DNA of 64,000 bases from Aquabacterium sp. GTDB lineage: Bacteria > Pseudomonadota > Gammaproteobacteria > Burkholderiales > Burkholderiaceae_C. The stretch lies in contig JAURXM010000024.1 of the NCBI GenBank assembly GCA_030654395.1, positions 1 through 64,000 of the forward strand, read 5' to 3'. Position numbers and translations under genes: made by a program. The stretch's first letter is position 1; every line of letters begins with the position of its first letter. The notes beneath the pieces were generated by a model. That model searched no databases. It was not told the origin of the DNA and saw nothing but the letters and a program-made list of their open reading frames with translations. Shown here piece by piece: positions 51,799 to 61,434 of this stretch.

Positions 51799-52223
51799 AG
51801 GCGGGGCTGTGAATCCCTATTTTTGTTTTATGGGTATGACCGGGACAGTTTGATGCGACCTGATTTCGCCGCATCGATGTATTTATTGGCTTCTGCCTCC
51901 CCTTCGCCTTCTTATGTCGTGTGACAGCACTCAGGTGAAAATGTAGTGGGATTCCCGGACATGCACCCCCCTCTGTAGGGGGTGTTGCCAACACACTTGC
52001 ACATAGAAAAAAGCGATTCCCCTAGCAAAGCCTAGCTAGCGCTTGTGGCCACCCCTTAAGCAGGGGGGTAGCTTGTGCACAAACACACGTGTCTGCTTGA
52101 TCCAGTCGGCCGCTGCCTCAAGTTGGGGCAAAGCGGCGCCGATGGTGTTTTCATGACGGGTTTGAGGTCAACAGGTTTTGACCCCAGCTGAAAAGGCAAG
52201 CCTGTAGGACAACGGAGTCGCTC
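51799..52223. other. 425-bp gene-free stretch with small hairpins
   Basis: No convincing coding frame is present. Just after the peroxidase stop there is an imperfect hairpin (CCCCACC / GGCGGGG). Further on are the 7-bp inverted repeat CACCCCC / GGGGGTG (51964-51984) and a CCCCTTAAG-containing hairpin near 52054. None has a T-run. Nothing recognisable as a structured RNA was found. Confidence 0.6.
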
Positions 52224-52505
52224 ATGCACATGCTTTACAACTCTGACAGCTACGCTGTCGTGCAGATTGATGTCGCCGTCATTGAGCCCACACTGGCGCT
52301 TGATGAGGTCACCAGCTTGACGCGTGGCGGCTATGAAATCGTCGACAAGTTCGCCCGCAAGGAGATGTTCATTGAGGGCGCCTTGGCCGAGTCGTTCAAA
52401 GTTGGTGTGGAGGCCTTGATCGAGACCTCTCCCAGTATCGAAGAGTTTGATGCCTACCTAGAAGGCTTTGCTGGCATGGCTCAGCAGCCCGTGGTGATGC
52501 ACTAG
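52224..52505 (+). CDS. DUF3567 family protein
   Basis: A 93-residue protein of the DUF3567 family, which is typical of Burkholderiales: MHMLYNSDSYAVVQIDV, LTRGGYEIVDKFARKEMFIE, GALAESFKVGVEALIETSPS, and a tail ending QQPVVMH. It has no signal peptide or catalytic motif. The gene has a GGAG site upstream, and an ATG two codons later is possible. Function is unknown. Its presence is one of the better taxonomic clues in the window. Confidence 0.9.
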   Translation: MHMLYNSDSYAVVQIDVAVIEPTLALDEVTSLTRGGYEIVDKFARKEMFIEGALAESFKVGVEALIETSPSIEEFDAYLEGFAGMAQQPVVMH

Positions 52506-52593
52506 TGGTTAACAGAAAAACGTTGCGTTGAAAAAATAAATCAGGTGTTGCTGCACCCCGTCCTGGGAGGGATGGGGCCAACAGGGAGGCGTC

Positions 52594-54771
52594 ATGTCAC
52601 AAATAGAGATGGCCACGAGCTATCAAATCTGGCCGTTGCTGGCTGCGTGGGTGGTCTCCATCTACGCTTTGTATTTGCAGGGGCTGGTGGTGCGCCGGGT
52701 GCGTGCCAATGAGCGTGATGCAGGTTTTGCTTGGATCCTTGGCGGGTCACTGTGCTTAGGAACAGGGCTGTGGGCAGAGTCCATCTTGGGCTTGCTCGCC
52801 CTCCAGTTGCCCATACCTGTGGGTTATGTACGGGGCGTGCTGCTGGCATCGTGGTTGCCTGCTGTCGCGATCACTGCTTGCGTTACCTGGATGCAGACCG
52901 ATGTGGGCTTGTCCCGTCGCATGCGTGTTGCTGGCGTGTTGGTGGTCAGTGCGGGCCTGTGTTTGGTCACGGTGATCAACGTGTCTGCCATGGTCATGCA
53001 GCCTCAGGCGCAATGGCATATGAAAATGGCCTTGGGCGCCGCGATGGTGGTTTTATTGGCGTGTGCACCGGGGTCTGTGCTCATTCGCCATATGCTGCAA
53101 AAGCCACCAACCCCGTCCAACAAAGTCAAAACCTTGGGCGTGCTCGCTTTGATGGCCACCTTTGTTCGGCTGGGGCAGATGATGCTGATCGGCGCTGTCA
53201 GCATCAGCGCCGGGGCAGTTTGCATCAGCGCCGATCAGCTCACGGGCGACTCGCTTGCGCTCATGTTGACGGTGGCGGCGCTCATGCCGATGCTGCTGCT
53301 TCATTTGGGCACCATTCAAGATGGCCGTGCGCACAGCAAGCATGCGCAGTTGCAGGACTCGCTCAATCAAGCGCAAGCGGCTTTGCAAGACGCCAATCAG
53401 CACGACGTGGCCACGGGCTTACTCAACCGGCTGGGGTTTGAGCGCACGTTGCGACAAACTTTGCATGGCGATTGCAGCACGGTGCAACAACTCACCGTGT
53501 TCCGCCTCAATCTTGATGGGTTCAAATCCCTGATCGAAACGTATGGCTATGACCTAGGCGACACCACCGTGCGGTTTTTGGCCTCGCGCATCCATGGTTT
53601 GGTGCGCGATGGTGATGTGCTCAGTCGATCCGATACCGACGAGTATTTGTTGATGTGCAATGGTTTGAGCGACGAGCATGCCGTTGCCCAGTTGGCACAG
53701 CGGCTGGGCGACGCCATACACGAGCCCTGCTTGATCCAAGATCAAGACATCACCTTGAGTTGTTCCATCGGCATCGCTTGCTATCCGGTTAGCACCAACG
53801 CAGATCAGCTGCTCAGCCACTCTCAAGACGCCATGCTGACCGCGCGCAAAGCCGGTGGCGCGGTGTATTGCTTTTACGAGCGCGGCATGGACCGCCGTGG
53901 CGCCGAGCAAGTCGACATGCAACGAGACTTGCGCCATGCGATTGAGCGCAACGAGCTAGAGGTGTACTTTCAGCCCAAGCTGCGTGCCCATGACAAGGCG
54001 CTGGCGGGCGTAGAGGCCCTGTTGCGCTGGACACATCCTGAGCGAGGCATGGTCAGCCCGGTGCAGTTCATCCCGGTGGCCGAACGCTTTGGCTTGATCG
54101 GTGAGCTGGGCTTGTGGGTGCTCAACGAGGCTTGCCGCTACATCCGGCTCTGGCATGACGCGGGGCTCAATATCCCCGTTGCCGTGAACCTGTCCGCCCA
54201 TCAATTGCGCCAGCCCGACTTGGAGCTGCGTGTGCGCGACGCACTCAAGCGCCACCGCGTGCCTGCCCGCATGCTGATCATGGAAATCACCGAATCGGCC
54301 GCCATGGACGACATTGAATCGTCACTGCGCGTCTTTGACATGCTGGATGCGATTGGTGTTCGTTTATCGATAGATGACTTCGGTACAGGCTACTCCAGCT
54401 TGAGCTACCTGCGACGTTTGCCAGCGCGCCAACTCAAAATCGACCGCAGTTTCGTGCGGGATTTGGAAACCAGCTTGGATGCGCAGGCGATTGTTGAGGC
54501 GGTAGTGCGCCTTTCTCACGCCTTAGGGCTACAGGTTGTAGCAGAAGGTGTCGAAACACAGGGGCAGGCCGAAATACTGGCGCGTTTGGCATGTGATGAG
54601 CTTCAAGGATTCTTGTTTGCCAAGCCCATGCCGGAGCCCGCTTTATTGGCCTGGCTGGTGCAACGTGGCACCGCTGTGCTGTCACCGCATCAGGTGGCGC
54701 TGGTGACTCACGTGGTGCCGGGTGAGGACACTTTGTTCGAATGGCCTGAAATGGAAGCATCTGGTTCATGA
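52594..54771 (+). CDS. Membrane GGDEF-EAL protein with MHYT-like sensor
   Basis: A 725-residue protein. The first 250 residues form about seven helices resembling an MHYT sensor (GGSLCLGTGLWAESILGLLA, then LPIPVGY), but the metal-binding MHY/MHF triplet reads AES. The GGDEF domain is degenerate (DTDEY in LSRSDTDEYLL) while the RxxD inhibitory site (RDGD) remains. The EAL domain looks complete: FQPKLRAHDKALAGVEALLR, ITESAAM and DDFGTGYSSLSYL. It is probably a cyclic-di-GMP phosphodiesterase. Its stop overlaps the next GGDEF-EAL gene by 4 bp. Confidence 0.88.
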   Translation: MSQIEMATSYQIWPLLAAWVVSIYALYLQGLVVRRVRANERDAGFAWILGGSLCLGTGLWAESILGLLALQLPIPVGYVRGVLLASWLPAVAITACVTWMQTDVGLSRRMRVAGVLVVSAGLCLVTVINVSAMVMQPQAQWHMKMALGAAMVVLLACAPGSVLIRHMLQKPPTPSNKVKTLGVLALMATFVRLGQMMLIGAVSISAGAVCISADQLTGDSLALMLTVAALMPMLLLHLGTIQDGRAHSKHAQLQDSLNQAQAALQDANQHDVATGLLNRLGFERTLRQTLHGDCSTVQQLTVFRLNLDGFKSLIETYGYDLGDTTVRFLASRIHGLVRDGDVLSRSDTDEYLLMCNGLSDEHAVAQLAQRLGDAIHEPCLIQDQDITLSCSIGIACYPVSTNADQLLSHSQDAMLTARKAGGAVYCFYERGMDRRGAEQVDMQRDLRHAIERNELEVYFQPKLRAHDKALAGVEALLRWTHPERGMVSPVQFIPVAERFGLIGELGLWVLNEACRYIRLWHDAGLNIPVAVNLSAHQLRQPDLELRVRDALKRHRVPARMLIMEITESAAMDDIESSLRVFDMLDAIGVRLSIDDFGTGYSSLSYLRRLPARQLKIDRSFVRDLETSLDAQAIVEAVVRLSHALGLQVVAEGVETQGQAEILARLACDELQGFLFAKPMPEPALLAWLVQRGTAVLSPHQVALVTHVVPGEDTLFEWPEMEASGS

Positions 54772-56318
54772 TTTCTGCGCACTCAACGACGTCAGACTGG
54801 TGGTGGCTCCTGGCCAGCCTGCTGGTTGTGGGCGTGTTGATGTCCGTGGTGCGCTCCTTGCTGAGAAGCCGAGCCCACGCTGACGGTTTGAGCCCACAGA
54901 TGACGGGCAGCGTGGCGCCACAACCCTTGCCTTTACCCAAGGCCGAGCTGAGTAAACTGGCCAGCCACATCCAAGACCCCTTGACTGGTTTGGCGACCCG
55001 GTTGTGCTTGGAGGATAAATTGTCCGCTGCCGCCTTGCGTGCGGAGACCAAACAGTGCCGTTTGGCTGTGCTTTATATTGACTTGGATGGCTTCAAACCG
55101 ATCAACGATTCGTTTGGCTATGTGAGCGGTGACACCTTGCTGCGTGAAGTGGCACAACGGCTGCAATGTTTGGGCCGATCGACGGACACCTTTGCACGCA
55201 TGGGAGGTGACGAATTTTTGATGTTGCTCGATGGTGACCCGGATCACAGCTCATCTGCGATGGTGGCTGACCGCATCCGCCAAAACCTGCAGATGCCCTA
55301 TACGATTGATGGCAAGGAAGTGCGTTTGTCCTGCTCGATTGGCATCGTGCTGTTCCCAGATCACGGGCCACGAGCCAAGCTGATCGCCCGAGCCGATGCG
55401 GCCATGACCGCGGCCAAGCTGGCTGGCGGCAACATGCACTGTTTCTTTGATCCCAGCATGGACCACGATGCGGAGGGGGCCATTGAGATGCAGCGTGACC
55501 TGCGTCAATCCATTGAAAGCCACACCGGCCTGACCTTGCACTATCAACCCAAGCTCGATGGCCGAACGGGGTGTATCACCGGCGCCGAGGCCTTGTTGCG
55601 CTGGCAACACCCAGTCAAAGGCATGATCAGCCCTGTGGTGTTCATCCCGATTGCAGAGCGCTTTGGTTTGATCGGGGATTTGGGCCAGTGGGTCACCGTC
55701 GAGGCGTGCCGTCAGGTGCGCGAGTGGTTGGATGCCGGTTTGCGCATGCCCGTTGCTGTTAACTTGTCGGTGCACCAGTTGCGACAAACCGATCTGGTTG
55801 AAAAAATACAAGAGGCCTTGGCTCGTCACAGCGTCCCGCCAGAGTTGATCGCTTTTGAGATCACAGAGTCCGCAGCCATGGAGGACGCTCAGGCTTCGCT
55901 GTTGATTTTTGAGCGCATCGCCCAGACCGGGGTTTCCTTGTCGATTGACGACTTTGGCACTGGCTACTCTAGCCTGAGCTACCTGCGCAAGCTGCCAGCC
56001 AATCAGCTCAAAATCGACCGCAGTTTTGTGCAAGATGTGGACGTTGATGTAGACGCCAAGGCCATTGTGAGCGCAGTGATCAAGCTGGCGCATGCGCTGG
56101 GTTTGGAGGTTGTCGCCGAGGGCGTGGAGACAACGGCGCAACAGCGCATTCTCATTCGCCTAGGCTGCGATCAGCTGCAAGGGTATTTGTTTGCCAAGCC
56201 GATGCCCGCCGAAGCCCTGCTGCCTTGGACACGTGATGAGGCCTTGTCCGTGCACCAAGCGGTCTTTGATGAACAACAGTTCGATCAAGAGGGCCATGAG
56301 CCGAAACTGACGCAGTGA
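54768..56318 (+). CDS. GGDEF-EAL dual-domain protein
   Basis: A 516-residue protein with one N-terminal membrane helix (WWWLLASLLVVGVLMSVV), an intact GGDEF domain (ARMGGDEFLMLL, inhibitory site RSTD) and an intact EAL domain (YQPKLDGRTGCITGAEALLR, ITESAAM, DDFGTGYSSLSYL). It could make or degrade cyclic-di-GMP. It shares the EAL sequence closely with the preceding gene, suggesting duplication, and is translationally coupled to it (ATGA). Together they may set local cyclic-di-GMP, one degenerate cyclase and one intact. Confidence 0.9.
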   Translation: MISAHSTTSDWWWLLASLLVVGVLMSVVRSLLRSRAHADGLSPQMTGSVAPQPLPLPKAELSKLASHIQDPLTGLATRLCLEDKLSAAALRAETKQCRLAVLYIDLDGFKPINDSFGYVSGDTLLREVAQRLQCLGRSTDTFARMGGDEFLMLLDGDPDHSSSAMVADRIRQNLQMPYTIDGKEVRLSCSIGIVLFPDHGPRAKLIARADAAMTAAKLAGGNMHCFFDPSMDHDAEGAIEMQRDLRQSIESHTGLTLHYQPKLDGRTGCITGAEALLRWQHPVKGMISPVVFIPIAERFGLIGDLGQWVTVEACRQVREWLDAGLRMPVAVNLSVHQLRQTDLVEKIQEALARHSVPPELIAFEITESAAMEDAQASLLIFERIAQTGVSLSIDDFGTGYSSLSYLRKLPANQLKIDRSFVQDVDVDVDAKAIVSAVIKLAHALGLEVVAEGVETTAQQRILIRLGCDQLQGYLFAKPMPAEALLPWTRDEALSVHQAVFDEQQFDQEGHEPKLTQ

Positions 56319-56341
56319 GCCAAGCGTGACAAAATAGCGCG

Positions 56342-57427
56342 ATGAACAGCCCAGCTACCACCGTCCCGCCCGTTGAGCGCCGCCCCTACACCCGTGCAGC
56401 CCAGCTGCCCGACATCATGCGCGAGCGCATTGTGATCTTGGATGGCGCCATGGGCACCATGATCCAGCTCTACAAGCTCACCGAGGCCGACTACCGTGGC
56501 ACACGCTTTGCTGCACACCACAAAGACCTCAAGGGCAACAACGAGCTGCTGCAGATCACCCGACCTGATGTGATCAGCGAGATCCATGAGAACTACCTCA
56601 AGGCCGGCGCTGACCTGATCGAGACCAATACCTTTGGCGCCACCACCGTGGCGCAAGAAGACTACGATCTGGCTGAGGTCGCCTACGAGATGAACGTGGC
56701 CGCAGCCCGTCTGGCCCGTTTGGCGTGCGACAAATACAGCACCCCCGACAAGCCTCGATTCGTTGCCGCAGCCATTGGCCCGACGCCCCGTACGGCCAGC
56801 ATCAGCCCGGACGTGAACGACCCTGGTGCCCGCAACATCGACTTTGAGTCACTGCGACGGGCCTATTACGACCAAGCCAAGGCCCTGATGGAGGGCGGCG
56901 CCGACTTGTTTCTGGTCGAGACCATTTTTGACACACTCAACGCCAAGGCCGCCATTTTTGCGCTCGATGAGTTGTTTGAGGACACCGGCGAGCGCTTGCC
57001 CATCATCATCTCGGGCACCGTGACGGACGCCTCGGGGCGCATTTTGTCGGGGCAAACGGTCAGCGCGTTTTGGTATTCGGTGCGCCATGCGCATCCACTG
57101 GCCATTGGGCTGAACTGCGCGCTGGGTGCATCTTTGATGCGCCCGTATATTGAGGAGCTGTCCAAGGTTGCAGGTGACACCTTCATCAGCTGTTACCCCA
57201 ATGCGGGCTTGCCCAACCCGATGAGCGACACAGGCTTTGATGAAACGCCTGAGATCACTGGCGGCTTGGTCGAAGAGTTCGCCAAGGCGGGCTTTTTGAA
57301 CATCGCAGGGGGCTGCTGCGGTACCACGCCAGACCACATCGCCGCGATTGCCAAACGGGTCAGTGGCTACAAGCCGCGCTGCTTGCATGGCGGGACAACA
57401 GGCTTTTTATCTGGCTTGGCGGCCTAG
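56342..57427 (+). CDS. Homocysteine-binding module of methionine synthase (split MetH N-terminal part)
   Basis: A 361-residue homocysteine S-methyltransferase domain. [19 protein letters not shown] and [20 protein letters not shown] are characteristic of MetH. The zinc ligands are Cys in [11 protein letters not shown] and the CC pair in [11 protein letters not shown]. Full MetH has further folate, cobalamin and activation domains (over 1,100 residues). Here the gene ends after the first module, and the next gene is ybeY on the opposite strand. Split metH genes occur in Burkholderiales; the partner must lie elsewhere. It transfers a methyl group to homocysteine. Confidence 0.9.
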   Translation: MNSPATTVPPVERRPYTRAAQLPDIMRERIVILDGAMGTMIQLYKLTEADYRGTRFAAHHKDLKGNNELLQITRPDVISEIHENYLKAGADLIETNTFGATTVAQEDYDLAEVAYEMNVAAARLARLACDKYSTPDKPRFVAAAIGPTPRTASISPDVNDPGARNIDFESLRRAYYDQAKALMEGGADLFLVETIFDTLNAKAAIFALDELFEDTGERLPIIISGTVTDASGRILSGQTVSAFWYSVRHAHPLAIGLNCALGASLMRPYIEELSKVAGDTFISCYPNAGLPNPMSDTGFDETPEITGGLVEEFAKAGFLNIAGGCCGTTPDHIAAIAKRVSGYKPRCLHGGTTGFLSGLAA

Positions 57428-57441
57428 TCTGCCGAGTCTGC

Positions 57442-57882
57442 CTAATCTGCGTAAGGATCACCAAAGCCCAAGGCCGCGAGGATCTCGCGCTCTTGGGCTT
57501 CCATGGCCTTGGCTTCTTTCTTTTTGATGTGATCCCAGCCTTGCGCATGCAGGGCGCCATGCACCAGCATGTGCGCGTAATGGGCCTCCAGCGTTTTGCC
57601 TTGCTCTAGCGCCTCTTGCTCGATCACGGGGGCGCAAATGACCAAGTCGGCCATCACGACCGGCTCCAGCGCGTAGTCAAAGGTCAGCACATTGGTGGCG
57701 TAGTCTTTTTTGCGGTACGCCTTGTTCAGGATCTGGCCTTCTTCGGTATCGACGATGCGCACAGCTAACTCGGCATTGCTGGCCAGCGCCGCTTTGAGCC
57801 AACGGGCCACTTTGTGGCGCGCGAGGGTGTCTTTGTGGCGTTTATCGGCGAATTGCAGGCTCAGACTCAGGGTGGGTTTCAT
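57442..57882 (-). CDS. ybeY: Endoribonuclease YbeY (rRNA maturation)
   Basis: A 146-residue metalloprotein with the family signature [11 protein letters not shown] (three zinc-ligand histidines, about residues 107-117), preceded by [20 protein letters not shown]. YbeY acts in 16S rRNA 3'-end maturation and late ribosome quality control. The length is normal. It is convergent with the MetH-module gene with only 14 bp between stops. Confidence 0.94.
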   Translation of the reverse strand: MKPTLSLSLQFADKRHKDTLARHKVARWLKAALASNAELAVRIVDTEEGQILNKAYRKKDYATNVLTFDYALEPVVMADLVICAPVIEQEALEQGKTLEAHYAHMLVHGALHAQGWDHIKKKEAKAMEAQEREILAALGFGDPYAD

Positions 57883-57984
57883 GCGGTGTGGGTTAGTTGC
57901 AAGATAAGGCGGGCAAATTGTCGCTTGCCAATGCCTTCATGATGTGAGAAATCTGGTGAAAATAGACGGTCTTTGGAGTGTTCC

Positions 57985-60117
57985 TTGAGCAATTCGCATC
58001 GTTGGTGGCCGTGGGCCCGCAGTTCTCTGGCCGATGGCGGTGACAAGCCTGCTGCGCCTGCCTCCCCGGCCTCGATGGCGCGCGTGGTGGCCAATTCGCG
58101 TCGCTTGTGGATTTTGTTGGGCATTGGGTTGACGCTGGTGGTGTTGTTTGTCTCTGGCATGGTGGTGCTCAATCGCGAGTCGGTTCGCCTCAGTCATCCC
58201 TCCACCATCGTGGCGGCAATGTTGCCCCACGCCTCCGTGCAGCCCATGGATCGTGCCTGGGTGGTCACCAGCCCCAGCAGCCAGTTCCCAGTAGGGCAGG
58301 CAGGCCAGCTGATGTCGCTACCAGATGATTGGGCGCAGTCTCGGCCCAGTTTTCAGGGCGCAGTGTGGTATCGGTTTAACTTCAAATTTGAAGCCAATCA
58401 GCTGCCTGCGGCGGATCAAATCATGGCCGTTCACATAGAGCGGCCTTGCTCCAACGTGGAGGTGCACTTAAACGGGCAATTGCTGTACCGGGGCGGGCGC
58501 ATGACCGAACCCTATGCCCGCAACTGTTACCGATCCCACGTGGTCACCTTGCCCGCCTTGTTGCTGCGTGGCGCTGACAACGTGCTCGACCTCAAGGTCG
58601 TCGGCTACCCGCTCAACCGGGTGACGGCACGCCAGCGTGCGGGGGGGTTGGCGGCTGTGCAAATCGGCCCACTGCAAGCCATTCGCGAGCTGCATGACCA
58701 GCAAGAATTTTGGACCATGACGGTGTCACAGGTGATGGGCGGGATGCTGGCCGTGCTGGGCATTTTGGCGCTGGGCTTAGGCTGGGTGCGCCAGCTGGAC
58801 TACCTGCGCTATTTTGGTTTGTTGACCATTGGGTGGTCTGCCATGACTGGCCGCATGTGGCTCAGCGAGGTGCCTGTCCCCAATGCAGCCGTTGAGGTTC
58901 TGATTGCCATGATGTTTGCGCCGATGGTGGCGTTTGCCATCAAGTTTTTGATGGGTTACTCGGGGCAAAATCTGCGCCAGATGATCCGCGGCGAGCGCAA
59001 ACGCAAGATCAATGCCTTGCTGTGGGGGCAATGTGTGCTCTTGCCTGTCAGCTTGTTGCTGGTTGGATCAGACCGGGTTTTCATGGGGGCGCAGGTTTGG
59101 TATGTGCTCTTTGCGCTGGAGATGTTCATCACCATCTGCTTCTTCATGTTTGTCAGTTGGCAAGGGGCGCGCTCGGACTTTTGGCTGATGTGCGCGGCTT
59201 TGGGTGTGGTGGTGTCGGTGCTGGCGATCGAGCTGCTCTACCAACAAGGTTTGATCAAAATGTGGGGCCTGCATGTGACCCATGTCGTGATGCCGCTGTT
59301 GTATGCCTCCGTGGTGGTGCGCTTGGTGCAGGTCTATGCCCGTGCTTTGCTGACGGCGGAGGGCGCACGCAACCAGCTTGAGCGTCGCGTGCAAGAGATC
59401 AGCGGCGAGATTGAGCGCAACTTCAACCAAATTGCCGAACTGCGCGTCGAGCAAATCGCCGAAAAAGAGCGCAAACGCATTGCCGCTGACCTGCATGACG
59501 ACTTAGGCGCCAAGCTCCTGACCATCGTGCACACCAGCGACAACGACCGCATATCGACACTGGCGCGTGAGGCGCTCGAAGAAATGCGCCTGTCTGTGCG
59601 AGGGCTCACGGGCAAGCCCATGGTGTTGTCGGACTCGCTGGCTGACTGGCGTGCCGAGGTGGTGCTGCGCTTGGGGCAAGCGGGCATCGAGTGCGAATGG
59701 CGCAACCCCAATGAGACGATTGAAGAGCCGCTGTCGTCCCGCACCTATGTGCAGACCACGCGCATCATCCGCGAAGCCGTCAGCAACATCATCAAACACA
59801 GTGGCGCATCGCATGTGGTCATCTCGATTGATGTCCACTTGGATCAGCACGACTTTGTATTGGTCATCCAAGATAATGGCCGAGGCATCCCGCTGGAGCT
59901 CGATGGCCGTTTAGACCGCGGCTTGGGCATGACCAGCATGAAGCACCGCGCCAAGCAGCTCAGTGGGCAATGTTTGGTTGAATCCGGGCCGGGTTTTGGC
60001 ACCGTGATCCGCTTGACCTTGCCGCTCGAAATGGCCACCATGCAACACGTCTTGCCAGTAAAGCTCACGGAAACGCTGGGCACTGCTAGCATGCGCAACA
60101 TTGCGCGTGGACGTTGA
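57985..60117 (+). CDS. Sensor histidine kinase, NarL/HPK7 type with 7TM-DISM-like region
   Basis: A 710-residue membrane histidine kinase. After one helix, a periplasmic jelly-roll-like domain (about 65-245, VWYRFNFKFEANQL, HIERPCSNVEVHLNGQLLYR) precedes about six to seven helices (255-460). The kinase core has a HisKA_3-type site KRIAADLHDDLGAKLL (His504) and the ATPase segments IIREAVSNIIKHSGAS, DNGRGIP and GLGMTSMKHRA. I chose TTG at 57985 because GGAG lies 6 bp upstream; ATG at 58075 is possible. The cognate response regulator follows. Confidence 0.88.
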   Translation: MSNSHRWWPWARSSLADGGDKPAAPASPASMARVVANSRRLWILLGIGLTLVVLFVSGMVVLNRESVRLSHPSTIVAAMLPHASVQPMDRAWVVTSPSSQFPVGQAGQLMSLPDDWAQSRPSFQGAVWYRFNFKFEANQLPAADQIMAVHIERPCSNVEVHLNGQLLYRGGRMTEPYARNCYRSHVVTLPALLLRGADNVLDLKVVGYPLNRVTARQRAGGLAAVQIGPLQAIRELHDQQEFWTMTVSQVMGGMLAVLGILALGLGWVRQLDYLRYFGLLTIGWSAMTGRMWLSEVPVPNAAVEVLIAMMFAPMVAFAIKFLMGYSGQNLRQMIRGERKRKINALLWGQCVLLPVSLLLVGSDRVFMGAQVWYVLFALEMFITICFFMFVSWQGARSDFWLMCAALGVVVSVLAIELLYQQGLIKMWGLHVTHVVMPLLYASVVVRLVQVYARALLTAEGARNQLERRVQEISGEIERNFNQIAELRVEQIAEKERKRIAADLHDDLGAKLLTIVHTSDNDRISTLAREALEEMRLSVRGLTGKPMVLSDSLADWRAEVVLRLGQAGIECEWRNPNETIEEPLSSRTYVQTTRIIREAVSNIIKHSGASHVVISIDVHLDQHDFVLVIQDNGRGIPLELDGRLDRGLGMTSMKHRAKQLSGQCLVESGPGFGTVIRLTLPLEMATMQHVLPVKLTETLGTASMRNIARGR

Positions 60118-60153
60118 TCCCAGCGTCCCTAATTGAAGTGAGGCCCGTTCACC

Positions 60154-60816
60154 ATGAAGCAGATCCTACTACTTGAAGACTTGCCCGAAATCCGAGCTTG
60201 GCTCAAGGTCTTGGCGCTTCAGGTTTTTCCTGGCTCGCAGATCAGTGAGGCCGCCCGTATTCAGGATGCGCTAGAGCTGGTCAATGCGGTGCGTTTTGAC
60301 GTCGCTTTGGTCGATCTGGGCTTGCCCGATGGCTCCGGTGTCGAGGTGGTGCAAGCCCTGCGCGAGAAGCAACCCGATGTGCAATCGGTCGTGGTCACCA
60401 TCCATGACGATGACGATCACCTGTTCCCTGCGCTGCAAGCCGGTGCCTTTGGTTACTTGCTCAAAGAGCAGTCACGCGAGCAGTTGTCTGAGCAACTGCA
60501 GCGCATCAGCCAAGGCGAGCCACCGCTGTCGCCCTCGATTGCCCGCCGGGTGATCAAGTACTTCACCGCGCAGGCGCGCCATCAAATGCCTTTGCCACCC
60601 GATACGGTGACACCGCACGTGCAATTGACCGACCGTGAAAACGAGGTGTTGTTGCGCGTGGCCAAGGGGTTCACCTTGCCTGAGATCGGTGTGCAGCTCA
60701 ACCTGTCGCGCCACACGATTGCCGATTACGTCAAGCAAATCTACCGCAAGCTCAACGTGTCCTCACGGGCTGAGGCGGCACTGGAAGCCCAACGTTTGGG
60801 CTTGTTCCGCAGGTAA
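60154..60816 (+). CDS. NarL/FixJ-family response regulator
   Basis: A 220-residue regulator: receiver domain (1-125) with acidic pair Glu8/Asp9, phosphoacceptor Asp54 in [10 protein letters not shown] and Lys in YLLKEQ, then a LuxR-type helix-turn-helix ([20 protein letters not shown]). It lies 36 bp after the kinase gene and is its evident partner. Targets are unknown. The gene ends only 10 bp before ruvA, so kinase, regulator and ruvA may share a transcript. Confidence 0.93.
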   Translation: MKQILLLEDLPEIRAWLKVLALQVFPGSQISEAARIQDALELVNAVRFDVALVDLGLPDGSGVEVVQALREKQPDVQSVVVTIHDDDDHLFPALQAGAFGYLLKEQSREQLSEQLQRISQGEPPLSPSIARRVIKYFTAQARHQMPLPPDTVTPHVQLTDRENEVLLRVAKGFTLPEIGVQLNLSRHTIADYVKQIYRKLNVSSRAEAALEAQRLGLFRR

Positions 60817-60826
60817 ACAGACCAAG

Positions 60827-61408
60827 ATGATTGCGCGTTTGACGGGGCTGTTGGCCGAAAAATCACCGCCCTATGTGTTGGTGGATGTTGCTGGCGTCGG
60901 TTACGAAGTGCAGGTGCCCATGAGCACCTTCTACAACCTGCCTGACTTGGGTGGCAAGGTAACCTTGTTGACCCAGTTCATCGTGCGCGAGGATGCCCAG
61001 TTGCTATACGGCTTCCTGACGGTGGGCGAGCGGGCGTCGTTTCGTGAGCTGATCAAAATCACCGGGGTGGGGCCACGCATCGCCTTGGCACTGCTGTCCG
61101 GTCTCAGTACGGCTGAATTGGCTCAGGCGGTGTCGGCACAAGAGGTCAGCCGCCTGATCAAGGTGCCGGGCATTGGCAAAAAAACGGCCGAGCGTTTGCT
61201 GCTGGAGCTCAAAGGCAAACTGGCGCCGGTGCTGTCGGCGCCCGGGTTTGTCGCCGTCAGTGACAACCAAAGCGACATCTTGCAAGCCTTGATCGCGCTG
61301 GGTTACTCCGACAAAGAGGCGCAGGCCGCACTCAAGCTGTTGCCGCCCGACGCCTCGGTCAGCGACGGCATTAAACAAGCTTTGAAGTCGCTGTCTACGG
61401 TGAGGTGA
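60827..61408 (+). CDS. ruvA: Holliday junction branch migration protein RuvA
   Basis: A 193-residue RuvA. The N-terminal OB fold starts [20 protein letters not shown], the two helix-hairpin-helix motifs are [14 protein letters not shown] and [16 protein letters not shown], and the C-terminal RuvB-binding helices follow a flexible linker ([19 protein letters not shown]). RuvA tetramers bind Holliday junctions. I use the ATG at 60827; a longer frame upstream overlaps the response regulator. The usual partner ruvB is not adjacent: the next gene is a peptidase. Confidence 0.96.
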   Translation: MIARLTGLLAEKSPPYVLVDVAGVGYEVQVPMSTFYNLPDLGGKVTLLTQFIVREDAQLLYGFLTVGERASFRELIKITGVGPRIALALLSGLSTAELAQAVSAQEVSRLIKVPGIGKKTAERLLLELKGKLAPVLSAPGFVAVSDNQSDILQALIALGYSDKEAQAALKLLPPDASVSDGIKQALKSLSTVR

Positions 61409-61434
61409 TCACTTTCGCGGCATGATGGCAGCCT

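Noticed and set aside
51707-51994. 95-codon minus-strand frame after glutathione peroxidase
   Set aside because: Overlaps the peroxidase 3' end, lacks a ribosome site and has no recognisable features.
52506-52593. GC-rich hairpin before the GGDEF-EAL gene as a cyclic-di-GMP riboswitch
   Set aside because: No conserved GEMM core or pseudoknot was recognisable; only a simple CCCC/GGGG stem.
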